Of a stretch of 64,000 bases of DNA, positions 1-8,243 are shown in pieces. Origin of the DNA: Desulfoscipio geothermicus (GTDB taxonomy: Bacteria > Bacillota > Desulfotomaculia > Desulfotomaculales > Desulfallaceae); contig JAENYF010000004.1 in NCBI GenBank assembly GCA_016841905.1, positions 21,137 to 85,136 on the forward strand, written 5' to 3'. The first letter of the stretch is position 1. Each line of letters starts with the position of its first letter. The notes beneath the pieces were generated by a model. It saw only the letters and a program-made list of their open reading frames with translations, was not told where the DNA came from and ran no database searches. The translations under genes were made by a program, and so were the position numbers.

Positions 1-1140
1 AGGCCGCACGAAAACGTGAGCCAGGCGGAGATGATTACTCTGCTGATGAGATTGGTGGAGCTCAATGGCTCTGCCGGCGCGGCCACGGGCAGTGACCAGC
101 TGCAGGCAGTGCCTGGCTGGGCTAAAGCTGCGGTGCAGCAAGCTGTCGCTTTAAAAATAATCAGCCTGGACCAGTTCCAGCCTGACCAGCCGGCCACCCG
201 GTTGCAAACCTGTTTGGCGTTGGCCAAAGCGCTGGAGGCCAAGGGTTTGTTGGAGCCGGTTAAATACGCCAGTCCAACCTTTGCGGATAGTTCAAGGATC
301 GACGAGGATGATTTGAAATACATTATAGCTATGTACCAGGCAGGCTATATTAATGGTACACCGGGCAATAGATTCCTGCCCCAGAATGGCATCACCAGGG
401 GCGAAATGGCTGCCATTATGGCCAGAATCCAGGCCGATCTTGACCTGAAAATGGATGGCGCCGATGATCAGGCAGGCCAATCCGAGCTGGAAAGCTACCT
501 GTTGAGCCATCATGCCACCATTAAATATATACCGGTGGAAAAACTCACGCTGAACGGCAGCGCTGGCAAGGCCAGTGTGAAGGTATATGTCAACCTGGTC
601 ACTTATGCGGATGAGTGGGACGATTTAGAGAAAAATGATATCAAAAAATGGTTGAATTACCTGGTTCGCGATATCCACAACAAGCTGGCCAAGCAGACCC
701 TGGTTAAGTGCGAAATTATCAATACCCACAACAATGACACGGTGATTAGATATGTTAAGAAAGGAGCCGGCGACCTGGCGGGAAGTTATAACGACCTTTC
801 GGTGAATGATGTGTTTGAAGTGGAGGTTAAAGTAGACGGCGATAGATTTGATATCGGCGGCCTCACCTTCGCAGTTGTTTTAATTAACTACGCCGAGAAT
901 GATGAAATTACCGTTGATTTAGCGGCGTTAAAATATTTTATCACCAGCCCCTGGGATGTAATGAAAAGCGATGACATAGAAGATAATGTGGTCGGCATCT
1001 GTGAAAAGATCGCCGCGGAATTTTACCGCCTGGCTGATGTTGAGCCGGTAACCGTTACGATTAGTTTTTATGATCATAAATCACAGTTGATGAAAAGCTA
1101 TAAATATGACTTCGTCAAAGAATTGCTGGTTAGATTATAA
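1..1140 (+). CDS. SLH-domain protein, 5'-truncated by window edge
   Basis: The reading frame is open from base 1, so the true start lies outside the window; the GTG at 16 is internal. The first ~145 residues are S-layer homology sequence: a tail of one SLH unit (SQAEMITLLMRLVE), a second (VPGWAKAAVQQAV), and a third (FADSSRIDEDDLKYIIAMYQ followed by ITRGEMAAIMARI). SLH units anchor proteins non-covalently to cell-wall polysaccharide. The remaining ~220 residues form a domain I do not recognise, rich in acidic residues and alternating hydrophobics, probably beta-rich. It is clearly paralogous to the SLH protein at 60619-61443, whose residues ~92-240 align with this N-terminal part. It is probably exported and cell-wall attached; function beyond anchoring is unknown. 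Confidence 0.85.
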   Translation, partial: RPHENVSQAEMITLLMRLVELNGSAGAATGSDQLQAVPGWAKAAVQQAVALKIISLDQFQPDQPATRLQTCLALAKALEAKGLLEPVKYASPTFADSSRIDEDDLKYIIAMYQAGYINGTPGNRFLPQNGITRGEMAAIMARIQADLDLKMDGADDQAGQSELESYLLSHHATIKYIPVEKLTLNGSAGKASVKVYVNLVTYADEWDDLEKNDIKKWLNYLVRDIHNKLAKQTLVKCEIINTHNNDTVIRYVKKGAGDLAGSYNDLSVNDVFEVEVKVDGDRFDIGGLTFAVVLINYAENDEITVDLAALKYFITSPWDVMKSDDIEDNVVGICEKIAAEFYRLADVEPVTVTISFYDHKSQLMKSYKYDFVKELLVRL

Positions 1141-1460
1141 GAGGATGAATGAATGGAAGCAGCATGTCCAGGTCCACCGGCTTGGCCAGGTACTGCTGAA
1201 AGCCTGCCGCCCCGGGCACGTTCCAGATCGTCCGGCTATGCGTAGAAGGTAAGCGCAATTAGATAGACCTCCTTCAGCTCTTCGTCCTGACTAAAACTTT
1301 TTGCTACCGCATAGTCGATCATCACAGGCTGGCCGAGGACGATACCATCGTGAAAAATCACCTGTTTATTTACAAGCTTGAAGCAGGCACCCTTAAACCG
1401 GTGTGGCAGTCGAGGAATCTCCGGATTAACGCCATTAAAGACGATGGGCACTCTTTTCAT
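1130..1460 (-). pseudogene. Decayed response-regulator receiver (REC) domain
   Basis: On the minus strand an open stretch from 1460 ends with DEELKEVYLIALTFYA and then a TAG at about 1236. Directly after the stop, DNA translates as PDDLERAR, and after a one-base shift in the C/G run near 1220 as AAGFQQYLAKPVDLDMLL. Together these spell the second half of a CheY-like receiver domain: the '(I/L)IALTAYA' strand, the helix, and the K-P motif. Upstream, GQPVMIDYAVAKS resembles a corrupted 'LPVMDGYAVARS'. The phospho-acceptor region is not recognisable. I read it as a dead remnant, perhaps once the partner or hybrid tail of the histidine kinase just upstream on the same strand. Its end overlaps the 3' end of the SLH gene by 11 bases. 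Confidence 0.65.
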
Positions 1461-1522
1461 GATGCCGACAATGCGAATCTACTATGACACAGCAGAGTTG
1501 TCGGTACAACTCTTTTTCTGCC

Positions 1523-2926
1523 TCAGCTCACCTTAAACCGGACATAAACAGTCGTCCCATCCGGGCCCGAATCGATTTCCATTTGAGCGTTATGCCGCTG
1601 GGCAATGCTGTAACACACAGACAGGCCCAGCCCAGTTCCCGTGACCTTGGTAGTAAAAAAGGGCGTCCCGATTTGGCTGATCAGTTCCGGCTTAATGCCC
1701 ACACCCCAGTCAGCTACGGCCAGCACCGCCTCAGCGCCATCCAAAAAAGTCTTCACTGTAACACAGCCTCCCGGCTCCATCGCCTCCAGACCGTTGCGGA
1801 CCAAATTGTGCAACAGCTGGCGGAGCTCATTTTCATCCAGCAGCAACTCGGGCAGCTCCGTTAATTCTAAAAATATGGATTTACCCCTTACCAGGGCGTC
1901 AGCCTGGATTAACGGGTACATATCCATAATGATGCTGTTGAGCTGCTGCTCACTCCGTTCCACTTGTTTATCCCTGGCCAGGTTCAGGTAATCCGAAATC
2001 AGCACGTTGGCCCGATCCAACTCATCAATCATCAACTGCAAGGTGCTATGATGATCGGCAAACTCTGCCTTACCCTGAAAAAGTTGCAGGAAGCCACGCA
2101 CTGAGGTCAACGGGTTCCGGATTTCATGCCCTAATCCCGCCGCCATCTCAGCGGCCAAGCGCAGTCGGTCAAGCCGGCACAATTCAACCTCCAGATTCTT
2201 CTCCCTGGTTAAATCTTTAATTACAGAGGATAACCGGCAGGCTTCGCCATTAAGCTGCAGAGGCCCGGTTGAGATAAGGGTATTTATTATTTCACCGTTC
2301 TTCGTGCGAAAATCTGCTTCATAGGTGAACAGCTTTTCCTTATTTCTGACGCGCTGATTAGCCTCTCGCCACCTGACTTGGGATATGCCGGAGATGATAT
2401 TCAGCTCCGCTAGGGAACGACCCAGCACTTCTTCCCGGCTATACCCCATCACATCCAGCCAGGTTTGATTCACCTCAATATGGCAGTCATCTTTCTCTCT
2501 AATGATTGCCATCATAATCTTGCTGTTTTGGAATATATTTTTAAACCGCTCATCCGACTGACGCAAGACTTCTTCGCATTGCTTGCGTTTGGTGATATCC
2601 ATATAATATACCGAGACGCCATCAGAATTAGGACAAACTAATAATCTCAGCCATATCTGAAAAAGTTCAGAATAAATTTCCAGTTCCTGTTTTTTGTTCT
2701 CCTCCATGGCCTTCCGGCCGGCCTTTAGTATCATAGGATTTAGCTCCGGCATCAAATCATTAATGCTCCTGCCAACCATAGTTGCTCGCCCGCGGTCAAG
2801 CAGCTTATCTGTCTTATTATTGACGTAGATATAACGCAGGTTACGATCTAAATGGATAAAGCCGTCGCTGTTGCTTTCCAACTGCTCAACATTCTCCTGG
2901 CTGAACTTTCGCCTATCTGTTACCAT
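1523..2926 (-). CDS. PAS-PAS sensor histidine kinase
   Basis: Predicted cytoplasmic histidine kinase of 467 residues from the ATG at 2926, which is preceded by GGGGGA nine bases upstream. A TTG at 2977 would add 17 residues but has no visible ribosome site. Order: PAS ~15-115, PAS ~125-243, HisKA with the H-box GHEIRNPLTSVRGF (His ~267), then HATPase_c with the N-box NLVRNGLEAM, DWGVGI and GTGLGLSV. There is no transmembrane segment, so it senses an internal signal through its PAS domains. The layout resembles soluble sporulation kinases that feed Spo0F/Spo0A, but that is inference. No intact response regulator is adjacent; only a decayed receiver domain lies downstream. Confidence 0.9.
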   Translation of the reverse strand: MVTDRRKFSQENVEQLESNSDGFIHLDRNLRYIYVNNKTDKLLDRGRATMVGRSINDLMPELNPMILKAGRKAMEENKKQELEIYSELFQIWLRLLVCPNSDGVSVYYMDITKRKQCEEVLRQSDERFKNIFQNSKIMMAIIREKDDCHIEVNQTWLDVMGYSREEVLGRSLAELNIISGISQVRWREANQRVRNKEKLFTYEADFRTKNGEIINTLISTGPLQLNGEACRLSSVIKDLTREKNLEVELCRLDRLRLAAEMAAGLGHEIRNPLTSVRGFLQLFQGKAEFADHHSTLQLMIDELDRANVLISDYLNLARDKQVERSEQQLNSIIMDMYPLIQADALVRGKSIFLELTELPELLLDENELRQLLHNLVRNGLEAMEPGGCVTVKTFLDGAEAVLAVADWGVGIKPELISQIGTPFFTTKVTGTGLGLSVCYSIAQRHNAQMEIDSGPDGTTVYVRFKVS

Positions 2927-3210
2927 GCTCCCTGATCCCCCATCGGTATTAAACATAATTGGACAAGTTTTAGACAATTAACCAGATAAAACCTTCAGAG
3001 AAAATGTCATAATTGGTAGGTAAGAAAATATTTTTTGCCAAGCTTATTCAACCTCGAGCCGAGCGTAAACATTAACCATAAAATAACTCGCTCATTACCT
3101 GTTCCCCAGGTGCCCGGAGGCGTATTCTGCAAGCCGCAGGCACTTTTCGCTCCTGCTCAAGTAAGCACCTTTTCGCCGGCAGAAGCAAGACTGTTAAATA
3201 GGTACCAGGC

Positions 3211-3236
3211 AAAAAAAAGACGCTTTGCAGCGTCTC
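3211..3236 (-). terminator. Rho-independent terminator after ftsY
   Basis: On the minus strand GACGC-TGCAAA-GCGTC is followed by a run of eight T. It lies about 25 bases beyond the ftsY stop and ends the fab/rnc/ftsY transcript. The stretch 2978-3210 between it and the kinase start holds no gene I can support. Confidence 0.85.
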
Positions 3237-3261
3237 GGTATCCTTGGTTGATGATTTAATA

Positions 3262-4203
3262 TTAACTTACCTGCTCTGCTGTTTTATTATCCCTGGCAAA
3301 GAGGGCATCAACAAATTCCCGGGCGTCAAAGGGACGCAAATCGTCGATGCCTTCCCCAACTCCGATCATCTTTATAGGGATATCTAAACCCTGTTTAATG
3401 GCAATCACTACCCCGCCCTTGGCGGTGCCGTCCAGTTTAGTCAGGGCGATTCCTGTCACTCCCACAGCCTCCTTAAAAAGGCGGGCCTGGCTAATGGCAT
3501 TCTGTCCTGTGGTGGCGTCCAGCACTAGCAAAACTTCATGGGGGGCATCCGGCATTTCCCGACCCAACACCCTGTGCACTTTTTTCAATTCTTCCATCAA
3601 ATTGCTCTTGGTGTGCAGCCGGCCAGCGGTGTCCACTATCAGCACGTCAATCTTTCTGGCCTTGGCAGCATGCATCGAATCAAATGCCACCGCGGCGGGA
3701 TCCGAGCCCTCGGAGTGCTTAATTACCGTCACTCCCACCCGGTTACCCCATATTTCCAGCTGGTCAATAGCAGCTGCCCGGAAGGTATCTGCAGCGCTGA
3801 GGAGTACACTTTTGCCATTAGCCTTATAAAAATGAGCCAGCTTACCAATGGTAGTCGTCTTGCCCACGCCATTGACCCCCACCACCATAATGACGGCCGG
3901 CTGGGCACTGTTAATATTGATTTCGGTGGATGCGACGCCCAAAATATCCTGGATCAGCTCCTTGAGCACGGCATACAGGTCTTCCGGGTTGCTGATCCGC
4001 CGTTTTTTGACCTCGGCCCGTAGATTTTCCACTAGTTCCAGCGAGGCATCGATGCCGACGTCCGCCTGGATCAAGGCTTCTTCCAGCTCCTCATATAGTT
4101 CTTCATCAATTACCTTACGGCCTGTGACAATGGAATCAATTTTTTCGACAAAGTTTTTTCTGGTCTTACTCAAGCTTTCCTTTAATCTACCGAAAAATCC
4201 CAT
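3262..4203 (-). CDS. ftsY: Signal recognition particle receptor FtsY
   Basis: SRP receptor GTPase of 313 residues. It docks ribosome-SRP complexes at the membrane by pairing with Ffh, so that membrane proteins are inserted co-translationally. The NG domain is complete: G1 GVNGVGKTTT (109-118), SAADTFRAAAIDQLE, G3 DTAGRLHTKSNLM, G4 TKLDGTAKGG and the closing GVGEGIDDLRPF. The acidic A domain found in Gram-negative FtsY is missing, as is usual in Firmicutes. It is the last gene of the minus-strand operon, about 50 bases after rnc. In Bacillus smc sits between rnc and ftsY; here it does not. Confidence 0.97.
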   Translation of the reverse strand: MGFFGRLKESLSKTRKNFVEKIDSIVTGRKVIDEELYEELEEALIQADVGIDASLELVENLRAEVKKRRISNPEDLYAVLKELIQDILGVASTEININSAQPAVIMVVGVNGVGKTTTIGKLAHFYKANGKSVLLSAADTFRAAAIDQLEIWGNRVGVTVIKHSEGSDPAAVAFDSMHAAKARKIDVLIVDTAGRLHTKSNLMEELKKVHRVLGREMPDAPHEVLLVLDATTGQNAISQARLFKEAVGVTGIALTKLDGTAKGGVVIAIKQGLDIPIKMIGVGEGIDDLRPFDAREFVDALFARDNKTAEQVS

Positions 4204-4251
4204 TAGCTATAATCCTCCCGGTTAATCCTGTGCCAGCACGTTACTACACGG

Positions 4252-4962
4252 TTAAAGAATCTTGGGTGCGTAATTAATCAGAGCCATCCTGGCCGCCTGC
4301 TGTTCCGCTTCTTTTTTCGTCCGGCCGCGGCCCCAGCCCATTCTTTTACCCTGGTAATCTACCGCTGCAGTAAAGATTTTATCATGATCGGGGCCCTCTT
4401 CGTCAATAATCGAGTACTGGATGGGATCAGCGCTTTTCCGCTGCAGCATTTCCTGTAGATCGGTTTTATAATCACGCACAGTATGACCTAATTTTACCTC
4501 TTCAATAATATCGGCAAGCTGCTGTAGCACCACCCGGCGGGCCTCTTCAAAGCCCGCATCCAGGTAAACAGAACCCAGCAGGGCTTCAAAGGCGTCCGCC
4601 AGTAAGGCAGGTCTTTCCCGGCCGCCGGAGCGCTCTTCGCCCCGTCCCATAAAAATATAGCGTCCCAATTCCAGGCGTCGGGCTACCGCGGCCAAAGAAG
4701 GTTCACATACCGTCAGGGCACGCATTTTAGTGAGCTCACCTTCTGACTTGTGGGGTAAATGATTGTAATAATAATCGCTGATAATCAATTCCAGAACGGC
4801 GTCACCTAAAAACTCAAGTCGTTCGTTGTTTTGCTCTTGCCGGCCCCTGTTCTCATAAGTAAAAGAGCTGTGCACCAGCGCCTGGCGCAACAGTTCCGGG
4901 TTTCGCCAGGCGAAGTGCAATTTGGTTTGCAAACCATTAACTATCTCAGCAAAACACTCCAT
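4252..4962 (-). CDS. rnc: Ribonuclease III
   Basis: Double-strand-specific endoribonuclease that matures rRNA and some mRNAs. The catalytic domain carries the signature NERLEFLGDAVLEL with its acidic metal ligands and a second acidic site (ADAFEALLGSVYLDAG). A double-stranded-RNA-binding domain follows (DYKTDLQEMLQR ... KKEAEQQAARMAL). I start it at the ATG at 4962, one base after the fabF stop (TAAG-ATG), which suggests translational coupling. An ATG at 4986 would add 8 residues and overlap fabF, and its ribosome site would be too close. The 236-residue length is normal for the family. Confidence 0.95.
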   Translation of the reverse strand: MECFAEIVNGLQTKLHFAWRNPELLRQALVHSSFTYENRGRQEQNNERLEFLGDAVLELIISDYYYNHLPHKSEGELTKMRALTVCEPSLAAVARRLELGRYIFMGRGEERSGGRERPALLADAFEALLGSVYLDAGFEEARRVVLQQLADIIEEVKLGHTVRDYKTDLQEMLQRKSADPIQYSIIDEEGPDHDKIFTAAVDYQGKRMGWGRGRTKKEAEQQAARMALINYAPKIL

Positions 4963-4963
4963 C

Positions 4964-6220
4964 TTAGCTTTCCCTTTCCGCGACATACCTTTCTATCACC
5001 AGAGTAGCGTTATGACCGCCAAAGCCAAAGGAATTGGTCAAGGCCACAGCTAGATCAGCCTGGCGAGCGGTGTTGGGCACGTAGTCCAGATCACATTCAG
5101 GATCCGGCTCGATCAGGTTAATGGTGGGAGGAATCAAGCTATTTTTAATGGCCAGCACGCATACCGCCGTTTCCAGGCCGCCGGCCGCCCCCAGCAGGTG
5201 TCCGGTCATGGACTTGGTGGAGCTAACAGCCAGTTGGCGGGCATGTTCGCCGAAAACTTCTTTAATGGCCATCGTCTCCAGCTTATCACCCAGATCTGTG
5301 GAAGTGCCGTGCGCGTTAATATAATCCACCTTTTCCGGGGCGAGCCTTGCGTCCGCCATCGCTGCCCGCATGGACTGCGCGGCACCCCTACCTTCGGGAT
5401 CGGGAGCAGTGATATGATAAGCGTCGCAGGAGGCACCGTAACCAGTAATTTCAGCCAGGATCTGAGCACCCCTGTTTAAGGCATGCTCCATTTCTTCCAG
5501 AATCAAGATCACAGAGCCCTCAGCGATGACGAAGCCGTCACGGCCTTTGTCAAAGGGACGGCTGGCCCCCGCCGGGTCATCATTGCGGGTGGAAAGGGCC
5601 TTCATGGAGCAAAAACCGGCCACGGCCAGCGGGGTTAGCGGTGCCTCAGTGCCCCCGCTGATCATTATATCAGCCTGCCCATGCTGGATGATTTTAAAAG
5701 CATCCCCCAGGGCATTGGCGCTGGAAGCACAGGCGCTGGTGGTGGTCACGTTGCAGCCGCGCAGGCCGAAATTAATGCCCACCTGGCCGGAGGCCATATT
5801 GGCAATCATCATCGGGATAAATATCGGGCTTACCCGGCCCGGGCCGCGACCCATCAGCACCTTGTGCTGTTCTTCTAAGGTTTCGATACCGCCTACGCCG
5901 GAACCTAATATTACGCCGGCCCGGGTACGATCAATGGCAGCCAGGTCCAGCCCGGCGTTTTCGATGGCCATACGGCTAGCCGCCACGGCGTACTGCGTAA
6001 AACGGTCCATTCGGCGGGCCTCTTTGCGGTCAATAAAATCCGCCGGCTTAAAATTTTTCACTTCGGCCGCAATAGTACTGCTATATCCTGTGGTATCAAA
6101 CCGGGTAATCGGACCCACGCCGCTGATGCCGCCGGTTAAATTGCCCCAGCAATCCTCCAGGTTGTTACCTACCGGGGTTACCATCCCGATACCGGTAATT
6201 ACTACTCTTTTAAACAACAC
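4964..6220 (-). CDS. fabF: Beta-ketoacyl-ACP synthase II
   Basis: Condenses malonyl-ACP with a growing acyl-ACP in type II fatty-acid elongation. It has 418 residues with the thiolase fold and the complete Cys-His-His set: Cys164 in TTTSACASS, His303 in NAHGTSTDLGD, His340 in SMTGHLLGAAGG. It follows acpP, from which it is separated by a terminator-like hairpin, and abuts rnc. In this organism it should share elongation with FabH (initiation); no FabB-like gene is in the window. Confidence 0.97.
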   Translation of the reverse strand: MLFKRVVITGIGMVTPVGNNLEDCWGNLTGGISGVGPITRFDTTGYSSTIAAEVKNFKPADFIDRKEARRMDRFTQYAVAASRMAIENAGLDLAAIDRTRAGVILGSGVGGIETLEEQHKVLMGRGPGRVSPIFIPMMIANMASGQVGINFGLRGCNVTTTSACASSANALGDAFKIIQHGQADIMISGGTEAPLTPLAVAGFCSMKALSTRNDDPAGASRPFDKGRDGFVIAEGSVILILEEMEHALNRGAQILAEITGYGASCDAYHITAPDPEGRGAAQSMRAAMADARLAPEKVDYINAHGTSTDLGDKLETMAIKEVFGEHARQLAVSSTKSMTGHLLGAAGGLETAVCVLAIKNSLIPPTINLIEPDPECDLDYVPNTARQADLAVALTNSFGFGGHNATLVIERYVAERES

Positions 6221-6264
6221 AAAACCTCCCGGGGTTACAAATTGAAATAAATGGGTATATGATT

Positions 6265-6295
6265 TGAAAAAAGCCCACCGGTGAACCGGCAGGGC
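6265..6295 (-). terminator. Terminator-like hairpin between acpP and fabF
   Basis: Minus-strand GCCC-TGCCGG-TTCA-CCGG-T-GGGC is followed by six T. It sits just after the acpP stop and 45 bases before the fabF start, inside the fab operon. It is probably a partial terminator or a 3'-end stabiliser that leaves more acpP mRNA than downstream fabF/rnc/ftsY mRNA. The stem has one mismatch or bulge. Confidence 0.7.
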
Positions 6296-6303
6296 TTTTC
6301 ACT

Positions 6304-6537
6304 TTACTGGTGATCCAACACGTATTGTACAGCTTCGCCCACCTTGTGTATCTTTTCTGCATCTTCATCCGGGATCTGCAGGTCGAATGCTTCCTCTAAA
6401 GCCATAACCAGTTCCACTATATCCAGAGAATCCGCTCCCAGGTCATCAACAAAGGAAGCTTCTGGTTTTACATCCTCAGGTTCTACACCCAATTGTTCAA
6501 CTATAATATCCTTAACCCGATCAAAAATATCCGCCAT
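6304..6537 (-). CDS. acpP: Acyl carrier protein
   Basis: Small acidic carrier (77 residues) that holds fatty-acyl intermediates on a 4'-phosphopantetheine arm. The attachment serine is Ser37 in the canonical motif [19 protein letters not shown]. It lies between fabG and fabF, the usual place in Firmicutes. A hairpin with a T-run follows directly, consistent with a separate, more abundant short transcript. Confidence 0.97.
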   Translation of the reverse strand: MADIFDRVKDIIVEQLGVEPEDVKPEASFVDDLGADSLDIVELVMALEEAFDLQIPDEDAEKIHKVGEAVQYVLDHQ

Positions 6538-6559
6538 GATTTCACCCCCTCCCCTTTAT

Positions 6560-7303
6560 CTACATGGACATGCCGCCATCTACGACAATAACTTGTCCTG
6601 TTATATAACCAGCCCATTCACTGGCTAGAAAAGCTACTGTCGTGGCTACATCTTCCGGAGTGCCCAACCGGCCCAGCGGCACACCGCTTAACAGCCGGGT
6701 TTTATTCTCCTCCGATAAATCCGCGGTCATATCCGTAGCAATATAGCCTGGTGCCACGGCATTGACTGAGATATTTCGGGTGCCAAACTCCTTGGCCAGA
6801 GCTTTAGTAAAACCAATAAGGCCTGCCTTGGCGGCCGCGTAGTTGCTCTGGCCTGCGTTACCGGACAGCCCCACCACTGAGCTAATGTTGATGATGCGGC
6901 CCCAGCGCGCTTTGAGCATGGGCCGCAGCGCCGCCTTAGTGCAATGGTAAGCTCCCTTTAAATTGGTATTCAGTACCGCATCCCAATCCTGCTCCCGCAT
7001 CCGGGGCAGGAGGTTATCACGGGTAATGCCGGCATTATTGACCAGTATATCAATACGCCCAAATTCCTGCAGCGCCTGCTGCATCATGGTGTCCACCTGC
7101 ACCTGGTCTGCTACATCGGCCTGGAGTACCAGCGTTCTTACCCCCAGATCACGCACCAGCGTGGCAGTTTCCTCAGCCCCCTCGACATGGCCGGCATAAT
7201 TCACTATTATGTGGGCGCCCAGCCCGGCTAAGGTCACGGCTACTGCCCGGCCAATGCCCCGGGAAGCCCCGGTGACCATGGCCACTTTACCGCCCAGCTC
7301 CAT
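6560..7303 (-). CDS. fabG: 3-oxoacyl-ACP reductase
   Basis: NADPH-dependent reductase for the first reduction in each fatty-acid elongation cycle. It is a short-chain dehydrogenase of 247 residues with the cofactor motif TGASRGIG (11-18), NNAG (89-92), and a Ser142-Tyr155-Lys159 catalytic set (NISSVVG ... NYAAAKAG). It ends with the usual ITGQVIVVDGGMSM. It lies 4 bases downstream of fabD in the fab operon. Confidence 0.96.
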   Translation of the reverse strand: MELGGKVAMVTGASRGIGRAVAVTLAGLGAHIIVNYAGHVEGAEETATLVRDLGVRTLVLQADVADQVQVDTMMQQALQEFGRIDILVNNAGITRDNLLPRMREQDWDAVLNTNLKGAYHCTKAALRPMLKARWGRIINISSVVGLSGNAGQSNYAAAKAGLIGFTKALAKEFGTRNISVNAVAPGYIATDMTADLSEENKTRLLSGVPLGRLGTPEDVATTVAFLASEWAGYITGQVIVVDGGMSM

Positions 7304-7307
7304 TTGC

Positions 7308-8243
7308 TCATGCCTCCTTCAGGCGCGTAATCAGCGGTTCCGGATCCCCTTCACCGTTTATATTAATGATTCCGCTTGGTTTGTCAATCTTTTTCAGCAG
7401 ACCGGCAAGTACATTGCCAGGCCCGATTTCTACAAACATTTGATAACCGTCGGCGACGAACCGGCGCATGCTTTGTTCCCATAATACCGGGTTGGATACC
7501 TGACGGATCAGTCCGTCCCGTACCTGCTCCGCAGTGGCATAATAATTCGCATTGATATTAGCCACCACCGGGACCTCCGGGTCCTTGATTTCCACCTTGG
7601 CCAGCTCAACCGCCAGCCTTTCGCCGGCCGGAGTCATCAGACTGCTGTGGAAAGGAGCGCTCACCGGTAATATCATGCAGCGCTTCGCGCCCAGGCTTTT
7701 CAGGGTTTCCTGCGCTTTTTTCAGCGCACCAATTTCTCCAGCCACCACCACCTGCCCCGGGGAGTTAAAATTGGCAGCCTCTACCGTGCCGGCCTCGGCA
7801 GCCAACCGGCAGCCTTCCACTACTTTATCAGCATCCAGTCCCAGCACCGCCATCATGCCACCCTGGCCCAGAGGGACGGCTTCTTGCATAAATTGCCCGC
7901 GCAGCCGTACCAGCCGCACCGCATCGCTAAACGCCAGGGATCCGGCCGCCACCAGCGCAGTGTACTCGCCAAGGCTATGCCCGGCAGCTGCCGCCGGCCA
8001 GATACCGGCCTTATTAAGCACCTGTAGCATAGCGACACTGGCGGTTAAAATAGCGGGTTGTGTATTGGCTGTTTTCTGCAACTCCTCCGCCGGACCCTGG
8101 AAAATCAGCCCCGTCAGGGAAAAACCCAGCGCCCGGTCGGCTGTATCAAATATTTCTCGGACATAATCATATTTCTCATACCAATCTTTGCCCATACCCA
8201 CAAATTGTGAGCCCTGGCCCGGGAACATATAAGCCAGCATCAT
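7308..8243 (-). CDS. fabD: Malonyl-CoA:ACP transacylase
   Basis: Moves malonyl groups from CoA to ACP to supply elongation. It has 311 residues with the nucleophile Ser90 in GHSLGEYTAL, the N-terminal FPGQGSQFVGMG, and the catalytic His199 in SAPFHSSLM. The first base overlaps the fabK stop region, so the two genes are probably translationally coupled. Confidence 0.96.
   Translation of the reverse strand: MMLAYMFPGQGSQFVGMGKDWYEKYDYVREIFDTADRALGFSLTGLIFQGPAEELQKTANTQPAILTASVAMLQVLNKAGIWPAAAAGHSLGEYTALVAAGSLAFSDAVRLVRLRGQFMQEAVPLGQGGMMAVLGLDADKVVEGCRLAAEAGTVEAANFNSPGQVVVAGEIGALKKAQETLKSLGAKRCMILPVSAPFHSSLMTPAGERLAVELAKVEIKDPEVPVVANINANYYATAEQVRDGLIRQVSNPVLWEQSMRRFVADGYQMFVEIGPGNVLAGLLKKIDKPSGIININGEGDPEPLITRLKEA

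Noticed and set aside
1484..1991. Plus-strand frames opposite the histidine kinase
   Set aside because: They lie antisense to conserved kinase motifs and show only mirror-type composition.
3035..3259. Plus-strand open frame of 74 codons next to ftsY
   Set aside because: No ribosome site, no family resemblance, and it runs through the ftsY terminator hairpin.
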